From positions 1-7,689 of the forward strand of contig PAFH01000002.1 of assembly GCA_002704145.1 (NCBI GenBank): a stretch of DNA of 7,689 bases. The letters run 5' to 3'. Source of the DNA: Pelagibacteraceae bacterium. Lineage in GTDB: Bacteria; Pseudomonadota; Alphaproteobacteria; Pelagibacterales; Pelagibacteraceae. The notes beneath the pieces were generated by a model. It worked only from the letters and a program-made list of their open reading frames with translations, made no database searches and was not told the DNA's origin. The position numbers and the translations under genes are program-made. Shown in pieces: positions 1 through 6,317 of this stretch (position 1 is its first letter; every line of letters starts with the position of its first letter).

Positions 1-23
1 GCTCCACTAATTAATTTAGGCAT
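1..23 (-). CDS. ilvB: Acetolactate synthase large subunit, N-terminal fragment (probable)
   Basis: Only seven codons and part of an eighth lie inside the window. They start at an ATG (23-21, minus strand) and read MPKLISGA. The K-x-ISGA pattern followed by E-M is how many acetolactate synthase large subunits begin, and miaA sits directly upstream of ilvB in many alphaproteobacteria. The enzyme would condense two pyruvates, or pyruvate with 2-oxobutyrate, in the first step of valine, leucine and isoleucine synthesis, using thiamine diphosphate. There is no clear Shine-Dalgarno sequence before the ATG. The call rests on eight residues plus gene order, so it is provisional; the rest of the gene is outside the window. 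Confidence 0.5.
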
Positions 24-29
24 AGATAC

Positions 30-57
30 AATCTAGCCTAGAAAAACTTCCCGTCAA
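30..57 (-). promoter_or_regulatory. Candidate sigma-70 promoter for ilvB
   Basis: On the minus strand a TTGACG (57-52) is followed after 16 bases by TAGATT (35-30). The -35 element is five of six to consensus and the -10 element is four of six. Transcription starting about seven bases after the -10 would begin at or next to the A of the ilvB ATG at position 23, giving a leaderless or nearly leaderless message. This is pattern reading in AT-rich DNA, and the gene may instead be transcribed through from miaA. Confidence 0.3.
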
Positions 58-60
58 GTT

Positions 61-978
61 TTAGCTTATAACTTTTAATGTTTTTTTTAAAAGTGCGGAA
101 AAATCTTTAGAATAAAGCTTGTTCCAGTTCTTCATATGGCCTCTGGCCCAAGTATTTTGTCTTTTCGCATATTGTCTTGTTTTAACATTTATGAGTTCTT
201 TGCACTTTTCTAAAGATATGGAACCGTCAAAATAGCCATTTATTTCTCGAACACCTATTAATTTATTTGCTGAAAGAGACTTATCTAATTTTAATAAGTT
301 AAATTTTTTAACCTCATTCATACAATTGTTTCGAAACATTAATTCTGTTCTTAAAAAAATTCTCTTCAATAATTCATTTTTTGGGATACTTAGATAAATT
401 TTTTTTATTTTGTGGTTCTCAAAATCAGTCTGAGTATTCAAAATCCAATCAAATAAAGATTTTTGTGTTTTTTGAAAAACCTCATACGCTCTTTGAGACC
501 TTTGAGAGTCAGTTGGTAAAATTCTATCTTTAACTTTTGGATCGATGCTCAAAAGTTTTTCATAAAACTTTTTATATCCCAATTTTTTAAACAAACTTCT
601 AACTTTGACTCTAGTTTTTAAGTCTATAGAAGGTATTTTGCTAATACCTTTAGTAATTGCATTAAAATACAAGCCTGTTCCACCAACTATAACTGGAATT
701 TTTTTATTTTTATGACACTCAAGAATTTTTGCTTTTGCTAGTTTAAGCCAATCACCTGCAGAAAAATATTTTTTTACAGAAATAAAACCATATAAGTGGT
801 GTTTAACTTTCTTTAAATCTTTTTTATTTGGTCTTGAAGATAATACTAAAAATTCCTTATAAGTTTGCATACTATCTGCATTAATTATTTCTCCATTTAT
901 TTTTTTTGCTAACTGTATTGCTAATTGAGATTTTCCAGATGCTGTGGGACCTGCTAAAAGAATAATTTTTTTTGACAA
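61..978 (-). CDS. miaA: tRNA dimethylallyltransferase MiaA
   Basis: MiaA transfers a dimethylallyl group from dimethylallyl diphosphate to N6 of adenosine 37 in tRNAs that read UNN codons, in the cytoplasm. The 305-residue product has the normal family length. Visible motifs are the P-loop GPTASGKS (residues 10-17), the substrate-binding NADSMQ (33-38), HHLYG (60-64), the VGGTGLY core motif (98-104), a DSQR-x2-RAYEV stretch and YAKRQ-x-TWAR near the C-terminus. The start codon is TTG (978-976), placed one base after the TAA stop of the upstream protease gene. No ATG is available in frame before the preceding stop, and the P-loop sits at the usual distance from this start. Translation is probably coupled to the protease gene. 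It is the last complete gene of the hflK operon. Confidence 0.96.
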   Translation of the reverse strand: MSKKIILLAGPTASGKSQLAIQLAKKINGEIINADSMQTYKEFLVLSSRPNKKDLKKVKHHLYGFISVKKYFSAGDWLKLAKAKILECHKNKKIPVIVGGTGLYFNAITKGISKIPSIDLKTRVKVRSLFKKLGYKKFYEKLLSIDPKVKDRILPTDSQRSQRAYEVFQKTQKSLFDWILNTQTDFENHKIKKIYLSIPKNELLKRIFLRTELMFRNNCMNEVKKFNLLKLDKSLSANKLIGVREINGYFDGSISLEKCKELINVKTRQYAKRQNTWARGHMKNWNKLYSKDFSALLKKTLKVIS

Positions 979-979
979 T

Positions 980-2386
980 TTAATTTATCTTAACACCAAG
1001 GTATCTTCTTCGATTATTATTATCTATTATAGATAGTAATAAATTTTTGTCTCCTCTTTTAACCATCTTTTCAACGATATCATCTAAATCTGACGGTTTA
1101 GTAATCGGAGTTCTTCTTGCTTCTATTATAATATCATTTATATTTAATAATCCTTTTAATGGACTCTTGTTTGAAATCTCAGTTATTAAAAGTCCTTTAT
1201 TGTTTTTTAAATTTCTAGAGGATATATCTTCCAAACTTAAATTTCTAACTGTGATTTTTAAACTTTCAATTTCAAATTCTTCAGGTTTTTCTATTTTATT
1301 TTTTTTTTCTTTAAATTCTTCTGAGGACTCTAGCCTACCTAGTGTGAGTTTTTTATTAATTAATTTTTTATTTCTCCAAACTTTGATCTGGACGCTTTTA
1401 CCTACCTTAGTGTTAGCTACAACTTTTGGAAGAGTTCTCATCATATCTATTGTCTTTCCATCAAATTCTAAAATTATATCGCCAGCTTTTATTCCAGCTT
1501 TATCTGCAGGGCTTTTTTCTCCAACACTTGCTACCAAAGCTCCAGAAGGTTTGTTAAGTTCTACTGCTTCAGCAATTTCTTTTGTTACATCTTGAATTCT
1601 AACGCCTAGCCACCCTCTTCTTGTTTCTCCATAATTTATTAATTGGTCTATAACTTTAGAGGCAGCATTTGCCGGAATAGCAAAACCAATTCCTATTGAT
1701 CCAGATCTTCCAGGGGCAATAATTGCAGTGTTAATTCCTACAACTTCTCCTTTTAAATTAAATAGAGGCCCTCCCGAGTTTCCAACATTAATAGAAGCAT
1801 CGGTTTGAATAAAATCGTCATAGCGTGTCATTCCAATATCTCTGTTTCTAGCTGATACTATTCCAGATGTAACTGTTCCTCCTAATCCAAAGGGATTTCC
1901 TATAGCAACCACCCAGTCACCAACTCTAGCGTTATCAGAATTTCCAAATTTAACAGGAATAAACTTATCTTTTGTTTCCATCTTTAAAACTGCTATATCC
2001 ATATAAGGATCGGCTCCAATTACTTTTGCTTTATATTCTTTAGTGTCCACTTTAATTAAAATATCGTCTGCACCAGCTATTACGTGGTTGTTTGTAATAA
2101 CTATTCCATTTTCTTTAATTATAAAACCTGATCCTAGCGATGAAGCTTGTCTTTCAGTAGGTTTTTGAAAATCTTTGAACATTTCTTCAAAAGGTGATCC
2201 AGGAGGAAATTGGAAAGGAAATTGATTAGATGTAGTTTTCACGGTTTGTGTAGTTGAAATATTAACAACTGAAGGCATTAATTTCTCTGCTAAATCTGCG
2301 AACGAGCTTGGTACAGCATTTAAACTGGTAATTATATTCAAATTGAAGAATAATAAAATTAAAAATATTTTTTTATAAAAACTCAT
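980..2386 (-). CDS. degP: Do-family periplasmic serine endoprotease (DegP/DegQ/MucD type)
   Basis: This is an envelope quality-control protease and chaperone of the trypsin-like HtrA family that degrades misfolded periplasmic proteins. Residues 1-24 form a Sec signal peptide (two lysines, then a hydrophobic core, cleavage probably after SLNA). The protease domain carries the triad His101 (TNNHVIAG), Asp130 (YMDIAVLK) and Ser204 (GNSGGPLFN). PDZ1 begins around residue 258 (GWLGVRIQ) and runs to about 350; PDZ2 covers about 372-460. A lysine/glutamate-rich linker joins the two PDZ domains. At 468 residues it is normal for DegP/DegQ. The ATG directly abuts the TAG stop of the DUF2065 gene, and no Shine-Dalgarno is seen, so coupling is likely. 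DegP and DegQ cannot be told apart from this sequence alone; the symbol is generic. Its place behind hflKC is common in alphaproteobacteria. Confidence 0.95.
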   Translation of the reverse strand: MSFYKKIFLILLFFNLNIITSLNAVPSSFADLAEKLMPSVVNISTTQTVKTTSNQFPFQFPPGSPFEEMFKDFQKPTERQASSLGSGFIIKENGIVITNNHVIAGADDILIKVDTKEYKAKVIGADPYMDIAVLKMETKDKFIPVKFGNSDNARVGDWVVAIGNPFGLGGTVTSGIVSARNRDIGMTRYDDFIQTDASINVGNSGGPLFNLKGEVVGINTAIIAPGRSGSIGIGFAIPANAASKVIDQLINYGETRRGWLGVRIQDVTKEIAEAVELNKPSGALVASVGEKSPADKAGIKAGDIILEFDGKTIDMMRTLPKVVANTKVGKSVQIKVWRNKKLINKKLTLGRLESSEEFKEKKNKIEKPEEFEIESLKITVRNLSLEDISSRNLKNNKGLLITEISNKSPLKGLLNINDIIIEARRTPITKPSDLDDIVEKMVKRGDKNLLLSIIDNNNRRRYLGVKIN

Positions 2387-2572
2387 CTATTTTTTTATAT
2401 ACCAAATAATTAAAAAACCTATAACCAAAAAAATGATACCAGAAAATCTCAATTTACTCTCTGGGGTATTTTTAATCATTTCTAGCATATTTTTGACTCT
2501 TGACGGGAAAATGGCAATAAGCAAACCTTCTAAGAAAAAAATTAATCCTATAGCTGTAAATAGATCGCTCAT
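2387..2572 (-). CDS. DUF2065 (YjeT-like) small inner-membrane protein
   Basis: This 61-residue protein has two hydrophobic segments, about residues 4-22 and 43-58, separated by a short charged stretch with SRVKNML and PESKLR. The layout and the PSR-x-K...R-x-SG pattern fit the DUF2065/YjeT family, whose gene follows hflC in E. coli too. Function is unknown; conserved linkage to hflKC suggests a role near the FtsH-HflKC complex, which is inference. The ATG at 2572 is preceded by AAGG with seven bases of spacing, a plausible ribosome binding site in the 11-bp gap after hflC. Its stop codon abuts the start of the protease gene. Confidence 0.85.
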   Translation of the reverse strand: MSDLFTAIGLIFFLEGLLIAIFPSRVKNMLEMIKNTPESKLRFSGIIFLVIGFLIIWYIKK

Positions 2573-2583
2573 TCAAGAGCCTT

Positions 2584-3462
2584 TTATCTCTTTTTTAAAG
2601 ATGGAGTAGCCGATTTGCCAAAAAATTTAAAGAATTCACTGTCTGGAGATAAAACTAATGAAGTCTCGCCTCCTATCAATGCTTTTTCATAAGCTTGCAT
2701 AGCACGATAAAAACCAAAAAATTGCGGATCTTTTCCAAAAGCGTCAGCAAAAATTTTATTTCTTAGACCGTCTCCTTCTCCTTTCATAATTTCTGATTTT
2801 TTATTCGCCTCTGCTAATAAAACCGTAACGTCTTTGTCAGCAGTAGATCTTATTTTTTGAGCAATCTCTGCACCCTGGGCTCTAAATTCCTTAGCTTCTC
2901 TTTCTCTCTCAGTTTGCATTCTTTTATAAATTGCATCACTGTTAGCTGGTGGCAAGTCTGCTCTTTTAATTCTTACATCTACTATCTCTATTCCAAAATT
3001 TTTAGCCTCATTATTTACATCATTCTGAATAATTGCCATTTGTTTTGCTCTATCTGTAGATAATAATGTAGCTAATTCTTGTTTTCCTAAAACACCTCTA
3101 ATTCTCGAATTAATAATTGTCGAAAGTCTTGACCTAGCTACTCTTTCATTTCCAACTGATATATAAAATTTCAATGGATCAACAATTTTAAATCTGGCTA
3201 TTGCATCAACAATTAATCTCTTTTGATCGGCCGCTATAACTTCCTCTGGGGCATTATCTAAGTTTAAAATTCTTCTATCTAAATAAACTACGTTTTGAAT
3301 AAATGGTAATTTAAAATTTAGTCCTGCTTTAGTAATAATTTTTTTAGGATCACCAAATTGTAAAACAATAGCTTGGCTAATTTCTTGAACAATAAATAAA
3401 GATTGGAATATTACAACTCCAATTAAAATTATTCCCGGAATTAAAAATTTACTTGGTTTCAT
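2584..3462 (-). CDS. hflC: FtsH protease modulator HflC (SPFH/band 7 protein)
   Basis: HflC assembles with HflK into a large periplasm-facing cage around the membrane AAA protease FtsH and limits its access to membrane substrates. The 292-residue protein has one N-terminal membrane anchor (about 6-26) followed by the SPFH domain: VQEISQAIVLQFG (25-37), the AGLNFKLPF motif (46-54) and DRRILNLD (62-69). The IVDVRIKRADLPP segment (160-172) is typical of HflC. A long charged helical region rich in E, K, A and R (about 173-240) forms the coiled coil. The start overlaps the hflK stop by one base (TAATG), and AGGGAG lies nine bases upstream. Length and architecture are normal for the family. Confidence 0.95.
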   Translation of the reverse strand: MKPSKFLIPGIILIGVVIFQSLFIVQEISQAIVLQFGDPKKIITKAGLNFKLPFIQNVVYLDRRILNLDNAPEEVIAADQKRLIVDAIARFKIVDPLKFYISVGNERVARSRLSTIINSRIRGVLGKQELATLLSTDRAKQMAIIQNDVNNEAKNFGIEIVDVRIKRADLPPANSDAIYKRMQTEREREAKEFRAQGAEIAQKIRSTADKDVTVLLAEANKKSEIMKGEGDGLRNKIFADAFGKDPQFFGFYRAMQAYEKALIGGETSLVLSPDSEFFKFFGKSATPSLKKR

Positions 3463-4565
3463 TAGTTATCACTCCCTGATTTTTTTAGTTCTGGTAATGG
3501 TAAATAAGGAACTACACCTGATCCAGAGTCTTTATCAATTATTACCTTATCAATATCTGCTAAAACTTTTTCCATTGTCTCCAAATACATTCTCTCTTGG
3601 GTCACTTGTTTTGCGTTTCTATATTCGTTATAAATTGCTAAAAATCTACTAGCTTCACCCTCTGCTTTTGCAACAACTTCTTTTTTGTAAGCCTCTGCTT
3701 GCTGTAAAACTTGTTCTGCTTCCCCTCGAGCTCTTGGTATTACATCATTAGCATAGGCTTCAGCCTCGTTTTTAGATCTCTCTCTATCAGCTCTTGCTGC
3801 TTGAACATCTCTAAATGCATCAATAACCTGTGCTGGAGGATCAGCCTGTTGAGTTTGAACTTGAGTGATTTGAATTCCTGAATTGTATTCATCTAATATT
3901 TGTTGAGTAATTTCTTGAACTTCTACTTCAATATTAGATCTACCCTCAGTTAAAATTGTCTGAATTTCATTTTTTGCGATAACTTCTCTCATTGCAGTTT
4001 CTGAAGTTGCCTTAACTGTTTCAATTGGGCTTTGTATATTGAACAAGAATTTTCCTGCATCCTTAATTACCCAAAATACAGAATAATTAATATCTACTAT
4101 ATTTTCATCTCCTGTTAACATTAAGCTTTCTTCAGGTACGTTCCCAATTCCTGAAGTTCTTCCGCTGTCGCTTGCTGGTCTAAAACCTACATCGACTCTG
4201 TTAACTTTTGTAACTTTAGGGGTTAAAACTCTCTCAAACGGCATTGGAAAATGATAATGTAATCCAGGTTGTGTGGTATTAACAAATTTTCCAAATCTTA
4301 ATACTACTCCTTGTTCATCCGGTAAAACTCTATAAAGACCACTTGCTACATACAGTACAAAAAGAATTAAGAGTCCGATAATTATTGGTCTAGAGCCTCC
4401 AGACTTTCCTCCTGAAAATTTGTTAATAGTCTTTTGAAAATTCTTGATTAAATCGTCTAAATTTGGGGGTTCTCTTCTAGTCCCTGACCCATTTCCACCT
4501 GGACTTCCTCCTGGAGGTGTTCCCCAAGGAGATTGGTTCTTGAAGATTTTATCTTTAAAACTCAT
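3462..4565 (-). CDS. hflK: FtsH protease modulator HflK (SPFH/band 7 protein)
   Basis: HflK is the partner subunit of HflC in the FtsH-regulating membrane complex. The 367-residue protein begins with a cytoplasmic glycine/proline-rich tail (about 15-57: WGTPPGGSPGG and a later GGKSGG), typical of HflK and absent from HflC. One membrane helix follows (about 59-78). The SPFH domain starts with YRVLPDEQGVVLRFGKF (78-94), then PGLHYHFPMPFE (100-111) and the SLMLTGDENIVDINY core (147-161). QTQQADPP (237-244) marks the end of the SPFH domain, and an alanine/glutamate/arginine-rich coiled coil covers about 250-330. It is the first gene of the minus-strand operon. The ATG has no Shine-Dalgarno, and a candidate -10 box lies only eight bases before it. 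Confidence 0.95.
   Translation of the reverse strand: MSFKDKIFKNQSPWGTPPGGSPGGNGSGTRREPPNLDDLIKNFQKTINKFSGGKSGGSRPIIIGLLILFVLYVASGLYRVLPDEQGVVLRFGKFVNTTQPGLHYHFPMPFERVLTPKVTKVNRVDVGFRPASDSGRTSGIGNVPEESLMLTGDENIVDINYSVFWVIKDAGKFLFNIQSPIETVKATSETAMREVIAKNEIQTILTEGRSNIEVEVQEITQQILDEYNSGIQITQVQTQQADPPAQVIDAFRDVQAARADRERSKNEAEAYANDVIPRARGEAEQVLQQAEAYKKEVVAKAEGEASRFLAIYNEYRNAKQVTQERMYLETMEKVLADIDKVIIDKDSGSGVVPYLPLPELKKSGSDN
3472..3477 (-). promoter_or_regulatory. Ribosome binding site for hflC inside the end of hflK
   Basis: AGGGAG on the minus strand lies nine bases before the hflC ATG (3462-3460) and is encoded within the last codons of hflK. It is the clearest Shine-Dalgarno sequence in the window and supports both the hflC start choice and coupled synthesis of the two partner subunits. 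Confidence 0.65.
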
Positions 4566-4572
4566 GACACTT

Positions 4573-4600
4573 TATATAGTGACTTTTTAGTCAAAAACAA
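4573..4600 (-). promoter_or_regulatory. Candidate promoter for the hflK operon
   Basis: On the minus strand TTGTTT (4600-4595) and TATATA (4578-4573) are separated by 16 bases. Transcription would start around 4566, one base before the hflK ATG, so the message would be leaderless or nearly so, consistent with the absence of a Shine-Dalgarno. AT-rich sequence makes such matches common, so confidence is modest. Confidence 0.4.
4580..4593. repeat. Short inverted repeat in the hflK-mrp divergent gap
   Basis: TGACT-TTTT-AGTCA is an inverted repeat with perfect 5-bp arms and a 4-base centre. It lies between the proposed -35 and -10 boxes of the hflK promoter and about 23 bp upstream of the proposed mrp -10 box. 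It could be a regulator site for either gene or a chance event; no known operator was recognised. Confidence 0.35.
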
Positions 4601-4615
4601 GTTAAGTAACAGCGG

Positions 4616-4621
4616 TATTAT
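4616..4621 (+). promoter_or_regulatory. Candidate -10 box for mrp
   Basis: TATTAT matches the sigma-70 -10 consensus at five of six positions. A start around 4628 would give a leader of about 15 bases before the mrp ATG. No convincing -35 element is found 16-18 bp upstream, and no Shine-Dalgarno follows. Confidence 0.3.
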
Positions 4622-4642
4622 GACCGATAAAATGAATAAATT

Positions 4643-5437
4643 ATGAGCCAAAAGCCCCCTCCAAAGCAATTTGTCAAAACTCCAATAAATGGAACTAAAT
4701 TTACTTTGTTAGTTTCTAGCGCTAAAGGTGGAGTTGGTAAATCTACAGTGGCAGTTAACCTTGCCTTCGCTCTACAAAATTTAGGACTTAAAATTGGAAT
4801 ACTCGATGCAGATGTTTATGGTCCATCGTTACCAAAGTTAATAAATTTAAATGAAAAACCAAAAAGTGAAGATGGCAAAGCGATGATACCAGTTGAAAAA
4901 TATAATGCTCAATGCATGTCTATGGGCTTTTTAGTCGATGAACAAACACCAATGATATGGCGAGGACCGATGGTCATAAGTGCAATAAAAACTATGACAC
5001 AAAAAGTTTTGTGGAAAGACAGAGACATCATTATCATCGATATGCCGCCAGGAACAGGTGATACTCAATTAACATTTGCCCAAGAAGTAAAAGTTGATGG
5101 AGCTGTAATAGTTTCGACCCCGCAAGATTTAGCTCTTCTCGATGTAAAGAGAGGAATACAAATGTTTGATAAGACTGGTGTCAAAATTTTAGGTTTAATA
5201 GATAATATGAGTTTTTTCAAAGGAGATGATGGAAAAGAATATAAAATTTTTGGTGAGGGTGGCGTTGAAAAAACTGCTAAAGAATTTAACAAAGAATTTT
5301 TAGGTCACCTTCCTTTACATAAAGATTTAAGAAATTCAGCTGATATTGGTGAGCCGCTAACTCACTCTCAACCAGGTCATGAAGTTTCTAAAATTTTTGA
5401 AAAAATAGCTTCAAATATAAAAAAAAAATTAAATTAA
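4643..5437 (+). CDS. mrp: Mrp/ApbC/NBP35-family P-loop ATPase, short form without CxxC
   Basis: The family comprises cytosolic ATPases that carry or insert Fe-S clusters. The 264-residue protein has the deviant Walker A SSAKGGVGKST (25-35), ILDADVYGPS (53-62) and the DMPPGTGD switch/Walker B region (133-140), with NMS at 188-190 and IFGEGG at 202-207, as in Mrp. Two usual parts are missing. The N-terminal DUF59 (MIP18-like) domain of many bacterial Mrp proteins is absent: only about 20 residues precede the ATPase core. The CxxC pair that normally lies between NMS and IFG, and that binds the bridging cluster, is replaced by KGDDGKEYK. Cys91 is the only cysteine. It stands alone on the plus strand, divergent from hflK, and its stop overlaps that of the convergent methyltransferase gene. 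The family call is firm; Fe-S carrier function by the standard mechanism is doubtful. Confidence 0.92.
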   Translation: MSQKPPPKQFVKTPINGTKFTLLVSSAKGGVGKSTVAVNLAFALQNLGLKIGILDADVYGPSLPKLINLNEKPKSEDGKAMIPVEKYNAQCMSMGFLVDEQTPMIWRGPMVISAIKTMTQKVLWKDRDIIIIDMPPGTGDTQLTFAQEVKVDGAVIVSTPQDLALLDVKRGIQMFDKTGVKILGLIDNMSFFKGDDGKEYKIFGEGGVEKTAKEFNKEFLGHLPLHKDLRNSADIGEPLTHSQPGHEVSKIFEKIASNIKKKLN

Positions 5438-5454
5438 ATTGTGTTTTTTTTATA
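5416..5454. terminator. AT-only inverted repeat at the convergent gene ends
   Basis: A stretch reading TAT plus eight A (5416-5426) and its complement, eight T plus ATA (5444-5454), form 11-bp arms around a 17-base loop that contains both stop codons. Each strand would transcribe a hairpin ending in a U-rich arm, so it may act as a weak bidirectional terminator. The stem has no G-C pairs and lies in coding sequence (lysine codons of both genes), so chance is a real alternative. Confidence 0.35.
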
Positions 5455-6282
5455 AATGTAAAAGAAGATATCAGAGTCAAGATCAATTTTATTATTTAAA
5501 AAAGTGAGGTGAGATAAGTCTGGATATCTAATCAATTCTTGAAATTGATTATTTATATTGAATTCTTTGTTTATTAAGGACGAAGTTCCATCACTAAATT
5601 TATTTCTAAAAACCTCGTGATTCATAGAAAAAAAATAATTTGAAGTTCTGTGAATTTGTTTTAAGTAATTTAACGCTACACTAGGTTTCATTTCGCCCAA
5701 GCTATTCTTATTGATCATTAACTCTAAAGAGTCATCTTTTAAATTTTCAATTTCCCAACTAGGTAAAAAAATTAACTCATAATCACTTAGTTTATCAAAA
5801 TTTAAGTTTTTTTCTCCGTATAAAAAAACTTTTTTTTCCGGAAAAGCTTTTGATAAGAAATAAGCAGCTAAAGTTAAAGTTTCTGGAATATCAATACAAA
5901 CAAAAGTCGACCTATTCTTTAAATTTTTTAAAATATAATAATCAAAATATCCATAACCGCTTCCAAGATCACATAAATAATTATGATCTTTTTTGTTAAG
6001 ATAATTAATTAGTATTTTTGAATATATGTCTGCAAAAAAACTTCCTAAAACAACAAAATTTTCTTCAATTTTTGCTCCATTTTGATTTCCAAATCTAGGA
6101 ATATTTAAGGAGGAAAAATCTTTTTTTTCCATATTAAATAACTTCCACATTTTTAAATGACCACCAAATATTTCCTCTTCCATAAAGTTCCTTAAGAACA
6201 AATTCTTTGAATACTTTTGTATGAGATCTTGACTTTCAACACCAAGATAGTTTCTGTTTCCAAAATTTTGAATAAAATTCAA
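5434..6282 (-). CDS. Putative sugar O-methyltransferase (NanM-like), C-terminal part of a split gene
   Basis: This 282-residue frame holds an S-adenosylmethionine-dependent methyltransferase domain: motif I CDLGSGYGYFD (104-114), the acidic ribose-binding strand CIDIPETLTLAAYFL (129-143), and INKNSLGEM (190-198) followed by a helix and FFSMNHE (217-223). The DIPE and N-S-x-GEM patterns fit the putative sugar O-methyltransferase family named after NanM of nanchangmycin synthesis (family from memory, substrate unknown). The only start near its 5' end is a TTG (6282-6280) without a Shine-Dalgarno, and the frame stays open upstream as far as the T-run at 6323-6330. There it matches the end of the adjoining 98-codon frame. 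I read the two as one gene of about 393 codons interrupted by a one-base shift. It follows thyX and ends convergently against mrp, sharing the bases TTAA with the mrp stop. Confidence 0.8.
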   Translation of the reverse strand: MNFIQNFGNRNYLGVESQDLIQKYSKNLFLRNFMEEEIFGGHLKMWKLFNMEKKDFSSLNIPRFGNQNGAKIEENFVVLGSFFADIYSKILINYLNKKDHNYLCDLGSGYGYFDYYILKNLKNRSTFVCIDIPETLTLAAYFLSKAFPEKKVFLYGEKNLNFDKLSDYELIFLPSWEIENLKDDSLELMINKNSLGEMKPSVALNYLKQIHRTSNYFFSMNHEVFRNKFSDGTSSLINKEFNINNQFQELIRYPDLSHLTFLNNKIDLDSDIFFYIYKKNTI

Positions 6283-6317
6283 AAATTTTTTATTATCATT
6301 TTCTTTAAAACTTTCTT

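Noticed and set aside
1047..1595. Plus-strand open frame of 182 codons
   Set aside because: It lies wholly antisense to the PDZ region of the Do protease, has a low-complexity Ser/Phe/Leu/Ile composition typical of antisense reading in AT-rich DNA, and shows no recognisable domain.
2857..3063. Plus-strand open frame of 68 codons inside hflC
   Set aside because: It is antisense to a strongly conserved SPFH coding region and has the composition of a shadow frame.
5065..5292. Minus-strand open frame of 75 codons inside mrp
   Set aside because: It is antisense to the conserved P-loop ATPase coding sequence and has no independent start signal or domain.
6280..6282. TTG as the true start of a complete, stand-alone methyltransferase
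   Set aside because: The frame continues open 14 codons upstream to the T-run, there is no Shine-Dalgarno, and the preceding frame supplies a plausible N-terminal extension joined by one base. A split gene is the simpler reading.
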